From Euborellia annulipes (lineage: Eukaryota > Arthropoda > Insecta > Dermaptera > Anisolabididae): a stretch of DNA of 64,000 nucleotides. The position numbers and the translations under genes were made by a program. Position 1 is the stretch's first letter; every line of letters starts with the position of its first letter. The stretch covers positions 62,001 to 126,000 of the forward strand of contig JAKCPI010000928.1 of assembly GCA_023213315.1 (NCBI GenBank). The letters run 5' to 3'. The notes beneath the pieces were generated by a model, which worked only from the letters and a program-made list of their open reading frames with translations, made no database searches and was not told where the DNA came from. Positions 45,130 through 55,803 of the stretch are shown piece by piece.

Positions 45130-45290
45130 ATAATTAATGAATACCAATCAATTGAAATAGAGACGGGCATGGACGTAACTAGGAAGTGCCCCTCCCCCCA
45201 GCGAGGATGCTTGGTCCCACCCAACGCCCATGGAGACGGGGTCTAAATGGCTTCGGATACCGAAAAAGTTTTTAAACAAATTTAAAAATA
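45130..45290 (+). mobile_element. SINE tail fragment split by a 65-base hAT-like element
   Basis: CCAATCAATTGAAATAGAGA precedes, and GGGTCTAAATGGCTTCGG plus ATACCGAAAAAG follow, the insertion at 45168-45232. Removing it restores the tail seen elsewhere (compare the minus strand at 32120-32170). Confidence 0.65.
45168..45232. mobile_element. 65-base hAT-like micro-element
   Basis: Ends CATGGACGT / CATGGGCGT, a perfect 8-base target duplication GAGACGGG (45160-45167, 45233-45240). It lies in a SINE tail. The ends resemble those of the element at 41200-41447. Confidence 0.75.
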
Positions 45291-45309
45291 ATTAATTAAA
45301 ATTCTTTAT

Positions 45310-45660
45310 AGAGAGAAATATAGCTTATTTTGAGAAAATCGGAAAAACACTGAAAAAGTACATTAGTAAAGTATTTCTTTGGCCAATTTGTAATTTGTTT
45401 GTCTTGACTTAATTAAATGTATACCTTCTAGCTGTTTTCGTTCTTTTTTTTACCGCGCATACATTGGAATCATACACCCTTAAAATGTGCATCTCATTAA
45501 AATCCCGACATTGAATTTTTGACACGACCACAATACTTTCCCAAATAGACCAGTTTGCGTGACAAACTTGTTTGGAATCAGGGGTCCTTAAAATATGTAT
45601 TTCCATTCGACATTCTTTTTGACACGAATGCAATACTTTCTCTATAAAAACAATACTAGG
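45310..45660 (-). repeat. Scrambled RepA fragments
   Basis: Pieces of the GAAAAAGTACATYAGTAAAG block (45350-45372) and of the ATTGAATTTTTGACACGA / ACAATACTTTC head junction (45507-45660), duplicated and diverged, mostly in minus orientation. Confidence 0.45.
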
Positions 45661-46627
45661 ACCGCTGGGAGGCTCATCGGACCCCTGGCCTTTCAATTAG
45701 AATATTGATTTTTTTTTTAATCTTCCATATTTGGTTGAAATTTTTCGTCGCTCTGCCGAGTTTTTAAATATTTCATTTTTTTTTATTACTTCATCATTTG
45801 GAGTCTGTAGTCCAAATCCAAAAATTCACAGAAGAAAAATTTAATGAATATTAAATTTTATTTTATTAGAATTTTAAAGAGATCAAAGGCCCCGTGTCGA
45901 GTCATGAGACCCTGGTCCCGAATTTGTCCCCAATGCCCCCTTTATTTGCTGCGCTGATATACTATATGCCCTGATATATTGTAATTTAGAGAAAGTAAAA
46001 AAGAAAAATTTTGTAATTTTTTTTCTTTCAAAAATTTTTTCTTCAATTAAATACTAGAATAGGAAAAAATTTTAATAAAAAGCACACAAAGCGTTTCTTT
46101 ATAAAAAATTTCGACACTTTAATATCGATTATATTTGACATTTGACCTGATCTTAAGGGTGGTGCGTTTAAAAAGGCGAATTTTTCTTTCATTTTTGTAT
46201 ATACTTTTTTTAACTGAATTTTGTCTTTTGGCGATAATTGCTAACCACTTCATATTTTATCTAAATTAATTATTTAAAGGGAGTAAATTGTTTTCTCTCT
46301 AATAAATGAAGGAGGAGACATGCGAATTAATTGTAATACGAAACAAAAACAAAACATTTCAGATATTGATACTTACTTTGTGAGATATAATCTGCATTTG
46401 AATCAAATATTAATATTCAAAAACCTCAATCGGGTCCTTTACTAGTTTGCTTGCCTTTCTTAGCGAGAAATATTTATTTGAAATAAATAGCTTGGTCATT
46501 CAGGCCCCACTTTTTACAATACATCTTACAAAAAACATGATACAAAAATTTTTTATAAAATAATAGTTCGTATAGAAAACTAAAAAAGTTTAAAATAAAA
46601 AAAATATATTAAAAAAAAACTTCAAAA
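45661..46627. other. AT-rich stretch, nothing recognised
   Basis: Unique AT-rich sequence. 47283-48539 and 49263-50667 are of the same kind, with poly-C at 48044-48055 and poly-G at 50097-50110. Confidence 0.4.
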
Positions 46628-46876
46628 CAAAATGCTTTTATTTAAAAATTAAATAATTTCATTTTTTCCTTAAAATTGTGGAATATTTATGAGTTAAAAT
46701 AAAAGCGTGGGGCGCTCATTGATAGCTTAATGAATTGTCTAATCTTAGTCCTTTGGAACCCCCTCGAAGCGCCCCACGCTTTTATTTTAACTCATAAATA
46801 TTCCACAATTTTAACAAAAAAAAAAAAAATGAAATTATTTCTCTCTTTTTAGTTTAATTTTTAAATAAAACTATTT
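46628..46876. repeat. Long palindrome, ~100-base arms
   Basis: The inner arms (about 46673-46716 and 46768-46815) are essentially perfect: GTGGAATATTTATGAGTTAA, AATAAAAGCGTGGGGCGCT and the reverse complement, around a 51-base loop. The similarity continues outward through TTTCATTTTTT and ATTTAAAAATTAAATAATTT with a small indel. No coding capacity. Confidence 0.75.
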
Positions 46877-46881
46877 TTTAA

Positions 46882-47278
46882 GGGGCGCGTCTCGAAAAAC
46901 CGTTAGGACACGATTGGCTACCGAGTTACTATAGGCGGCAAGACATGGCGTCAGTTTTTCCCATAGGAATACAAGGGATTTATTCCATTTCATTTGAAAG
47001 ATTCCAGCTAATTAATTAAAGGCAAAAAGTTAATTATTTTTTAACACAATGATTACTAATTTAATTATCTATAAGTTATAGAGCGAATTTTTTAAAAATA
47101 TCTTTTATTTAATGCGATTAATCAAAAAAAAAAATTTATTTTTTCGAAAATCAAAAAAAGGGCTTCTATAAGTTGTAGATATTTTAAATAGCTTTAATTT
47201 AAATAAAAATTTCAGGTCGATAGCTTCAAAATTGTGGTTGCTGGAATCTCTCAAAATTAGCACCCCGAGACGCGCACC
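46882..47278 (-). mobile_element. TTAA-flanked miniature element, copy 2
   Basis: Opposite orientation to 24851-25244 and similar throughout. The outermost ends here are GGGGCGCGTCTCG / GGTGCGCGTCTCG, with TTAA on each side (46878-46881, 47279-47282). It begins a few bases after the large palindrome ending near 46876. Confidence 0.8.
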
Positions 47279-48539
47279 TTAAGTGTTTTTTAGTATATTT
47301 TTATTTAGTTAAAAAAAAAAATGTATTATTTATTTTCATCTCATATTTATGGTTTATATTTTACATTTTTGTGAGAAGGGCGTTGACTCATTCTTTAAAA
47401 TTCATGCCATAACATAAATATATTTGGTCAAACCCTTAACGAGGATAGTATAACTTAATAAATCCCTTCCACCTCCCTCAAGGGAAAATAAATATTCTTT
47501 TATGTTGATTAAAACATTTTTCTTATTTTTTAACAATCTAGATTTTTGATTTTATTATTAAAATAGAATTTTTACTTAGGGGAACCTTAAATCCATCGCT
47601 CCATTTTTTTTTTTTTTTATTAAAAATGAATGAATTAAAATATATTATGATTCTACTATATGATAATTTTGGGGAAAGCTGGCATATGATATTACACCAT
47701 TTTTTTTTTTCATTCATCCTCGATTCCGTAGAATGTTTCTCTTGATACTACTTTAATCATTTATAATAATGTATTTTATCATGGCTGTCTCTAGTCAGTC
47801 AAACAGGTTGACATGACAAAACGAAGTGATATGATATCAGGTATGAACATGAAACCACACAATTCACCCCTTCCCACTGATTTGTTAGATAGTAGAAGTA
47901 GTATTTAGAATTTAGGGCCGTAACTCGGACAAGAATCAGATCTTAATACCCGAATAAAACGCAAAACAAGATACTTTTCAATTATTTATTCGCTCGTTTC
48001 TGTTAAAATTTTCACTCTCATTGGCTATTCCTTTGTCTTTTACCCCCCCCCCCCCACTTCGCGGAAAGTTATTTAATGAAAATGTTAGGTAAATAATTAC
48101 GCTTTGAATGAAATCAATTTAAAACGACGGCAGACGACGGAAAAAGTTTTTTTTTTTTTTTTAGCCTTAAGCCTTATGGAAACTGCTTTAGCTTTTTATG
48201 GGTAATCATCAAGCAGGATTCTTTTTATTTCTCTATTTTCCCTTCCCCCTTTTTTCTCTCTTTTTTTTAGGACCATTCATTTTATTAATCACATCGTCAA
48301 AGTTACGAATAGCTTCTATATCGATTAAGATTAAATATTGAAATTCTATAAAAGTTCATAGATCTTTAAAATAAATCAGCTTTAGAACATAAAAAAGCCA
48401 TTATTATTCAAACTTATAAAATTTCTATATTCTTTTTCTTAATTTATTTTTCATGTGAGTAACAAAAAAAATGATGATTTTTTTTTTAAAGCTAATTAAA
48501 AATTTATCTATTTCTTTTAAAAATGATATACGATCAGTA

Positions 48540-49182
48540 ATTCGTTCCTGAAAGATAGGCAGCCCAAATGACACTTGGCTACACTCTCAGCGTCTTTATG
48601 GGCCTACCTGATTCTGGGCCTATTTATGTGCAGCCTTAAACACAATGGATTTAATATCATTTTGATCTTCTTATTTAGAAAAAATCTTTAAACAAATTTT
48701 TAAGGAAATTAATGGTTTTTAAATACTCTAGTGGTGCCGCAAATAGGAACAAAATTGGTTTGGATAGGAGGCAGCAGAGGGGGGTAATTAGATTTGCCTA
48801 CCACGCAGGCAAGACTGAGCTAAAAATAAAATATGCCCTCTTGGACCTCATTTTTTTTTTGTTTTTCCTTATAGAAATCTCAGACATATCCGTCCCGCCT
48901 GCCGCGGTTCTTCGCCTTTTCTTAACAAAGGTCAATCGGTATCGATGCGTGACAGTGGGGTCATTTCAACTTGGGGAGGGGGGAAACTTTTTTTCTTAAA
49001 ATTTACTCATAAATAGGTATCAGAAATTTGGCCAAAAAATATTTACCAAGTAATTTAATTAATTTTTTAATTTTTTACTGTTTAGATATATTTTGAAATA
49101 TTTTATTTAAAATTTTCCTGAAAGATAGGCAGCCCAAATGACTTGGCTGCACTCTCAGCGTCTTTATGGACCTGCCTGACTT
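48540..49182 (+). repeat. Direct pair of a GGCAGCC-containing repeat
   Basis: CCTGAAAGATAGGCAGCCCA...CTCTCAGCGTCTTTATGG occurs at 48547-48605 and again at 49119-49175 in the same orientation, about 570 bases apart. Between them is a G+C-richer stretch with a 95-codon frame that has no domain signature. CAGAGGCGTCATTTGGGG (minus, 49243-49262) resembles a hAT-like end. Confidence 0.5.
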
Positions 49183-50667
49183 TTTAAAAAAGATCAAAGC
49201 CCTTGGTGGGAGGGGGACAAATGGCCTACCCTGATCCCCCCCCCCCCAAATGACGCCTCTGATCCGTGACTTTCCTCTCCTGAAATATTTAAGTCATCTT
49301 TGAATTTGATTTAATTATTTCAACCAAAGGGGCTAATTCATAGACTTGAATATTCTCCCCGTGCATTTCCTATGGGGGAAATTATAACTTCAACAATTAA
49401 TATCTCATAGTTGGAATTTCGACACGAAAATAAATTTCCTTTAATCTTTAGAAGGCCCTTCCTCTTTGAACATATAAAATTTTGTTTCAAATTTCCTACT
49501 CTTGTAAACATGGTCAGGATGGACATTAGCTATAAATAGATTATAGATTCATTTGCATAGTAGTTAGCTAAAGAAAACAATTTTCTATTTAATTAATACA
49601 CTAGGTGATAAGTATTTATTTAGACAAGAATATTCATTGGATTGGAACGTATAAAGTGTATTATTTTACCAATAAAACGTGTTCTTAGTTGACTCTAGTT
49701 GAAGCATGATTATGATCTAATTAGGTAAAATTTCATTTGGGTTGCATATCTTTCAGCAAATATTCTGAAACGAATTATTGGGAAAGGATTTTTCGTTGGA
49801 TGCAGTCAATATTTTCAATATTTTAAGACTTCGGACACCAATTTACCATAATAAAAGTTTTATTTATTTTTTTTAAAGAAGCTTCGAAGAATAGTCTTAT
49901 TATACTCTAGTATTTGAAAGGAAAATCGTTTTTATTGATAAAAAAATTATTACATTTCTTTTCCTAATTATTATTATTAACTAAAAAGTGAACGATCAAC
50001 TTAATGAGTGCCTAATTCAAGGGGTTAGAAATAAATAATTCGTTTTCTGGAGGGGAAATTATATGCACGCTTATAGCTTAACGTGAGAGTTGAGGTGGGG
50101 GGGGGGGGGGCACAGCAAGTGGGAGTTGGAACTAAACTAACTTATACACGCAGAACAAAATTATTAAAATTTATTTCATAGTTATACATTTATTATATTT
50201 AATACAATAATAATTACTTTAATGTAATTTAATAATCATTTGTGACATTGACGTGACTTTGTCTATATATTATTAATTTAATATCAGGAGCAACAACCAA
50301 ACGTTGCATGGAATTCCCTCTTAGGCCATCCCTGATTATTAATTCAATCAGCTTGGGTTTTCTTTGTTCCCTTTCTTCACTGATTTTTTTTTTACCTCAC
50401 AAAAAGATATATCAAATATACATACAGGACTAGCCACACAAAATTTAAACAATTAATAAATAATTGTTAATGATTCACGATTGTTTCCTTTAGAATTGTC
50501 GATTTCTGTCTTCTCAGAACAATTTTATAATAGCCGAGATTTGAATATGTACTCTATTCTCGTTGTGTCACAATGAGATACTTTGCACGTAAAAAAATAA
50601 ATATAAAAAAATTAACAATGAAAATAAATTTGAATAAATAAATGAAAGTAAATTTTTTTGTCCCCTC

Positions 50668-50870
50668 CGCCCGTGGTCGAGTAGTTAGAGATGTTGACAA
50701 ACGTCAATATCGATAATATAAAAACCAAGGGGAGTGGGTTCGAACCCCAGGGAGACCGATGAATTTATTTGAACACCAAATGGTATAAATAAATGTCTCG
50801 CCCCAATATATATCGTAATTAATATTTAAGCAATGTTTAAATAGCCTAACAAGACTTAAAAAAAATTTTG
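50668..50870 (+). mobile_element. tRNA-derived SINE with a different head (family 2)
   Basis: tRNA-like head with an A-box-like GTGGTCGAGTAGTTAGAG and a B box GGTTCGAACCCC. The body is GATGAATTTATTTGAACACC...ATGGTATAAATAAATG; the tail has GTTTAAATAGCC...AGACTTAAAAAA. The head differs from family 1 and looks Leu/Ser-like, with a long variable region. It is not a functional tRNA because the acceptor does not pair. Confidence 0.6.
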
Positions 50871-51068
50871 TTTAATATCTTGAACAGTTATATAAATTCA
50901 AAAGTTTTGCATTGTAACCTAGGAAAACCATGGATGAAGAATTCGGTCGTAAGGTTAGGCGTTCATCCAAACAAGATAAAATTTTATTTTCCATTGTTTG
51001 CTTTAAAATTTAATATTTCACTTGTTCTGAAATTTACTTTTGATTATCATTGATTAAATTCTAAATTA

Positions 51069-51490
51069 ACATTTACTTTCTATGTAAGTTAATATATACT
51101 ATAGAGAGAAAGTATTGGATTCATATAAAAAATTCGTTGTAGAGATTTTAGAAATACACATTTTAAGCTGTAAGACCCTTGAGTCCAAAAAAAGGGTCCC
51201 TCAAAATGGCCTGACTGTCTTTGTGTTTTTGATTAAAAATTTCATAAAACAATTAATTTTTAGACGCTCTTTGAAATATATATTCTCATTTTGCCCTCAA
51301 AATTGTTAAAAGCACACTTTAGTCTTGTATCTCATAGGAAAGAAAAGAAATAGTGTGCCAAGATAACAAAATACTATTCTACGTTTCCAAATTTTACATC
51401 TTGTATTTAAAAAAGCACAAAACACAACTTACCATACTAACAGAAGGTTCGTTGTATCCTGTATGACGAGTCACTCAAGATTTTATTGAC
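51069..51490 (+). repeat. RepA copy, diverged
   Basis: Head (TTTACTTTCTATGTAAG...TATAGAGAGAAAGTATTGG), TCGTTGTAGAGATTTTAG, then TTAGACGCTCTTTGAAATAT, ATTTTGCCCTCAAAATTG and a decayed palindrome (GTGTGCCAAGATAAC). The tail hairpin is broken (51415-51485). The open frame at 51115 is part of this repeat. Confidence 0.7.
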
Positions 51491-51502
51491 TTTAATCTAA
51501 TA

Positions 51503-51942
51503 AGGAGACATTCACATATTACGTAACGCGTTAAGGGGGGGAGGGGTCTGGACAAAACGTTACTAATTGTGACATGGGGGACCGGTGGGTTCGGCCTTAG
51601 GTAGATAGAAGGAAATAAAGAGAAGAAGATGGGCGTGGCCTCGTCAAGGCTTCGGCTAATCTCGCCTTCCTCCGCCGTCGCTCGGGCGCTGGGAACGCAT
51701 TTTTGTTACGTTACATTTTCTCCCATTTCACCCTGCGTAAGCAGCGTTAAAGAATTTCGCTCCAAAAAAAAGGTAAAATGATATCAATTTTGTATAAGAA
51801 ATTTTATTCGGGGGAGGGGTAATTCTATGTTGTGACATAATATTTGTAGGGGGGTTTGTTTGTATGTGACTAACTGTGGTAAGGAGCGAGGGGGACTAGA
51901 AAATCATGAAAAAAGGCGTTACGTAATATGTGGACGACCCCT
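51503..51942. mobile_element. hAT-like element with ATTACGTAAC ends and a nested repeat
   Basis: Ends AGGAGACATTCACATATTAC / AGGGGTCGTCCACATATTAC, both continuing GTAACGC, and flanking 8-mers ATCTAATA / AACTAATA (7 of 8). G-rich segments lie inside. The middle (51586-51775) is a minus-strand copy of the GAACGAAGTTC repeat. No coding frame. Confidence 0.7.
51586..51775 (-). repeat. GAACGAAGTTC repeat, minus strand, inside a hAT-like element
   Basis: The minus strand reads GGAGCGAAATTCTTTAACGC, TGCTTACGCAGGGTGAAATG...GCCACGCCC...GAACCCACCGG. It provides the uninterrupted version of the site occupied by the element at 30765-30938. Confidence 0.75.
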
Positions 51943-53364
51943 AACTAATAAAAATGCACATTCTGGTTAGTTAGTCTTATTTGAGAATGGAATTTTCTTA
52001 TACTCTTTTCTTTTAATAGCTATGAATAATAATTAATTCTGATATACAAATTCCTCTCACTATTAATTTTTACATCTTGCATTTTCGCTATTAAAAATAT
52101 CCAAGATAGATGGAAATGCGAGGTGAGGTTTACTTCCTTAAAAAACTTGTTCATTTTTTTTCCGCCGCATTTTTGACATCTTTATCTTGTTGCTTATCTA
52201 TTTATGAAAAGAATATGATAATTTTAGCAAGAGGAATTAAATGGAAACAACTTTATTGCAATATCACGTGGTCGTGAATAGAATATCTAATGGTGCAATC
52301 GCGAGGCTCTAAACATCAGATGACCTGATTTAGTTCCAATTGAATGATTAGATAAATTGTTAGTGCTACAAGCATCTCACAACACTAAACGAGATTAAAT
52401 CGTAATTTTCTATTATTCATGTTTGGTTAAAATGTTGAGGCCAAGTTGCAATGAAAATCAATAAAGATTTTATGAGTAACTGTTATACTATTTTATGAGC
52501 AATTGTGTTTCAGTTAACACTTAAAATAATATATCTGATCCATTTGCAAAATCCACTTTTGAACTCTAAATGAAGCAAGAATATGAACACATGGATTGAT
52601 GTTCATTCATTAAAATTTATAATTTTCGACTATATTTCAGCTATAAATTATCCTTTAGGGAAATAAAATTTTATATTTAACTTACTTTATTTACCAAAAG
52701 TAAAGTGTATTTTTCTTATTAATATTCAAACTTTACAAATATTATTTTTTGTTGGTACGATGTACGAGTATCCTTAACATTTGACAGAAATACTCATATC
52801 AGCCTTGCTAGTTTAGGTCTTTTGCAATTTTGTCTTTTTTCATATCAAAATGGCGAAATTTATTGAAGAAAAAATGAATTTGTTTTCTATTCCCTCAGCT
52901 TAAGTTACAATTTCATGGACATCCTTTCGAGTAAATGGATATCATTAAAGAGAATTCGCTGGCTGTTTTGAAGGCTATACTAGAAATCGACTACCAGAAT
53001 GTTATGATGACGGGAAAAAAACGTGCCCCCCCCTGGATTAGTGTATAATATTGGTGGTGGTTAAATTTGGATGGAGATATTAAATTGATAAAGAAAAATT
53101 CTTTTATTTAAAAATTCACCATATTTTTTGACCTTGGTAGGATACAGTATATAGGGCCTACTCATAGAATGTGACTGTGTGATAAAAAAATTAAATTTCT
53201 AAAAAATAATGACACGTAACCTAAGCTCAGAGCAAAATATGAAATTTTCTAAAATTATTTTTACTTTATCTCACAATATGTTTAAAAAAATCTCGAAACT
53301 ATTTCGCCTATATAACAGGTTCAAAGAACTCATTTTTAAAATAAAACATATTTATTTAAAGACT
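51943..53364. other. AT-rich stretch, nothing recognised
   Basis: No repeat copy or coding signature; 53579-54389 likewise. The 77-codon frame at 53758-53991 looks less repetitive than most but has no domain I recognise and no clear splice context. Confidence 0.35.
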
Positions 53365-53578
53365 GGAGAAGGAGCAGGTGCAGCCAAAAAACAAAAGCCT
53401 CCGGCATTGCCAGGACATATGATACATACATTTACATGTATGCCCTATTGACCAACTCCGGGACTTTTAACAACTTTGAAGGACTGAAGATGGGTAGATG
53501 AAATTCACCAGAAACATCTCATTAAATTGTATTAAATCGGAGGCTTTTGTTTTTTTTGGCTGCACCTGCTCCTTCTCC
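53365..53578. mobile_element. Hairpin miniature element, ~40-base arms
   Basis: GGAGAAGGAGCAGGTGCAGC + CAAAAAACAAAAGCCTCCG at 53365-53403 is mirrored at 53538-53578. No clear target duplication. The open frame ending here (GAGAAKKQKPPALPG) is partly made by the arm. Confidence 0.65.
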
Positions 53579-54389
53579 TGTCTATAGAGAAACAGCCACT
53601 GACTTCATTGATTTACATATTTATTTAATTTTTTAATATTTCATATTTTGATTTCAAGTAGTTCTTTAAATATTTAATTTTTTTCATGAGCCCATTTACA
53701 GTTGAAGTTCAAAGAAAATCCAAAAATTTATTACTTTTTTTTCTATTAGAAATCTGAGTGAAGCTCAAAGATCCCAGGAGATTTCTGTCTACTGCCCTGC
53801 CAATGTACCTTGAAAGTTGGGCAACCCAAATGGATTTTATTATTGCCTTGATATTGATAGCAAAATATAGAAAGCTCAACGGAAATTTCCTAGAAACTCG
53901 AAATGTTTCGGAGATAATTTATTCGTCCATTTTCAGTCAGTCCGAAATGTTTCAAGTTTCAAAGGGAATTGAGAGTTCTTTATTTCGATGACTGCGCCTA
54001 AATACTTCAGTTATATTACAATTCTATATTGAATTGTTGCCTGCTATTGAACTTTAATGAGAAAAACGAAAATTCTTTTGTGAAAAAATTTATAATAACC
54101 CTGGTTATTCATGCCTTCATGAAGAGGCAGGCAGGCATTTATTTCTAAGGGTTCTGCGACCATTGCGACCAAATACACGATTTTTTTTTTGTTTAGAAAA
54201 ATTCCATTATCGAAAACTTCAAAAGCCTCTGGGTGACCCATTCACTGGCTTAACGCTACTTACCATTGTTTATTTACAGAGATCTCAGTGGCTTTTGTTT
54301 TTCTTTTTGGTCAGACCGGCTGGGATTTTTATTTTAATAATTTAATTCAAAACTTTACTGTTTCTGACACACACACACACACACAATCA

Positions 54390-54800
54390 GTTGAGATATT
54401 CCCACACCCTCCATTTTCATTCACGGATTGGTGTCGTGTCATTTTCTCTTCTAACCCCTCAATTTAACGATCTTCAACTGTAAGGAAAACGTTTTGCATT
54501 TTGTCGTCCGTGAATTCGCGCAAAAGATGAGAGAGAGAGAGAAGGCAAAGCAACCAGGCCATTGTCCCTAGAGAGTCTGTTGGGTGAATAGAAGCGCTTT
54601 AAGGGTTTTCGGATGACGACACCCCTTTCCTCTTGGGATACAAACTGCGACCTCTCGGACTGAAAACTTCAATTTGGAGATCAAAGTCTCACCCAATGAA
54701 TCGAGCCATTACCAGACACCTGTACAAGAAAGTCTAAGCTACTTGAGATGAAATTTTGAAGGCGATCTGACAGATACCCAAGACAAAGCTCTGAGAAACG
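54390..54800. promoter_or_regulatory. G+C-balanced unique island
   Basis: Begins just after a (CA)n tract (54368-54385). It contains GTGAATTCGCGC, an (AG)n tract (54528-54543) and about 250 bases of unique mixed sequence with no repeat copy in the window and no coding signature. Candidate conserved non-coding or regulatory DNA. Confidence 0.25.
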
Positions 54801-55070
54801 CATTGTACTTTCGTCTTTATTTTCTCGTACATACTTTGATAAGTTTTCTTTTTTTTATATCAAACTTTTAATCTACTCTTTATTATATAAATAGAAAAAA
54901 ATCTTGATCCATTTAATACTCTCTTTTAATTAAAACAAAAAATAAAATCCTCCGTTTTTTTTAAGAGTGTCCTCGTAATAAAGATTGTTCTATACAATCA
55001 ATATTACTTCTTCAAAAGATTATATTCTATTTTCCTAATAATTTTATCTTTCAACTATTTTTATTATTAC

Positions 55071-55452
55071 TAGGAACCGACCGAATATTCGGTTTCGGCC
55101 AAAAATCCTGGTTTCGGTTTCGGCCAAAAAGTAGCCGAAACCTGAGTCTGAAAAGATGGGATGAGTCTTGCATGCAAAAAAAAAAAAAAAAGTCAAATGA
55201 TTTGTAAAAGCGGAAAAGGTGCGGAAAAAAAATGTATTCCCCCTAAAAAAAAAGTTAAAATAATTTTCACTTGACGGGGGAAAAAAAATTCCTCAGGGCA
55301 GAAAAAATTAAAAAAAAAAAAAAAAAGGTAAAATGATATGAATTTTTTATAGGAAATACAAGTTTCGGTTTCGGTTACGGTTTCAGCTAAAACTAACAAT
55401 AAGATTGAGGCCGAAATTCGGTTTCGGTTTGGGCTGAAAATCTTGTTTCGGT
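55071..55452. mobile_element. hAT-like element with CGGTTTCGG ends (longer relative)
   Basis: The left end TAGGAACCGACCGAATATTC and inner CCTGAGTCTGAAAAGATG match the element at 20706. The right end is TTTCGGT. The flanks ATTATTAC / ATTACTAC (7 of 8 identical) may be the target duplication. Two A-runs enlarge the interior. It abuts a RepA fragment. Confidence 0.6.
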
Positions 55453-55464
55453 ATTACTACTCTA

Positions 55465-55803
55465 CTTTCTTTTTTTTGTGATTTTCTCAAAATTGGCTTT
55501 GATTAAAATTCAAAAATCAATTATTTTTTAGATGCTCTTTAAAACGTACCCAGATAGCACAGTACGTCTTATGTACGTACATAAGACGTACTGTGCTATC
55601 TGGGTATATTCTCATTTTGCTCTCAAAATTGTTTGAAGCACACTTTACTCTTGTACTTCATAGGAAAGATAGGAGAAATGGTTGCCATGGTAACAAAATA
55701 TAAATTTATATATTTTCTAATGTTTATAAATTTTATATCGCACAGAACACAACTTTCTCTTATCAAAGATAAGAGAAAGTTGTGTGCAGCCACACCAGAT
55801 TTT
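55465..55803 (+). repeat. RepA copy, 5'-truncated, carrying a 56-base palindrome insertion
   Basis: Starts at TTGTGATTTTCTCAAAATTG and contains TTTAGATGCTC, the palindrome insertion (55549-55604), ATTTTGCTCTCAAAATTG, the X-box-like GTTGCCATGGTAAC (55681-55694) and a shortened tail hairpin (55740-55790, ACAACTTTCTCTTAT / ATAAGAGAAAGTTGT). Confidence 0.8.
55549..55604. mobile_element. Perfect 56-base palindrome inserted at TA
   Basis: CCCAGATAGCACAGTACGTC + TTATGTAC is followed at once by its exact reverse complement, with no loop, and is flanked by TA (55547-55548, 55605-55606). The RepA copies without it read continuously across this point, so it is an insertion. A TA duplication fits Tc1/mariner-like transposition. 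Confidence 0.8.

Noticed and set aside
45409..45696. A 95-codon minus-strand frame
   Set aside because: It translates scrambled RepA fragments (the TTTTTGACACGA segments appear twice).
48712..48999. A 95-codon frame with fairly mixed composition
   Set aside because: No recognisable domain; it lies between two copies of a repeat and contains a poly-T-derived Phe run.
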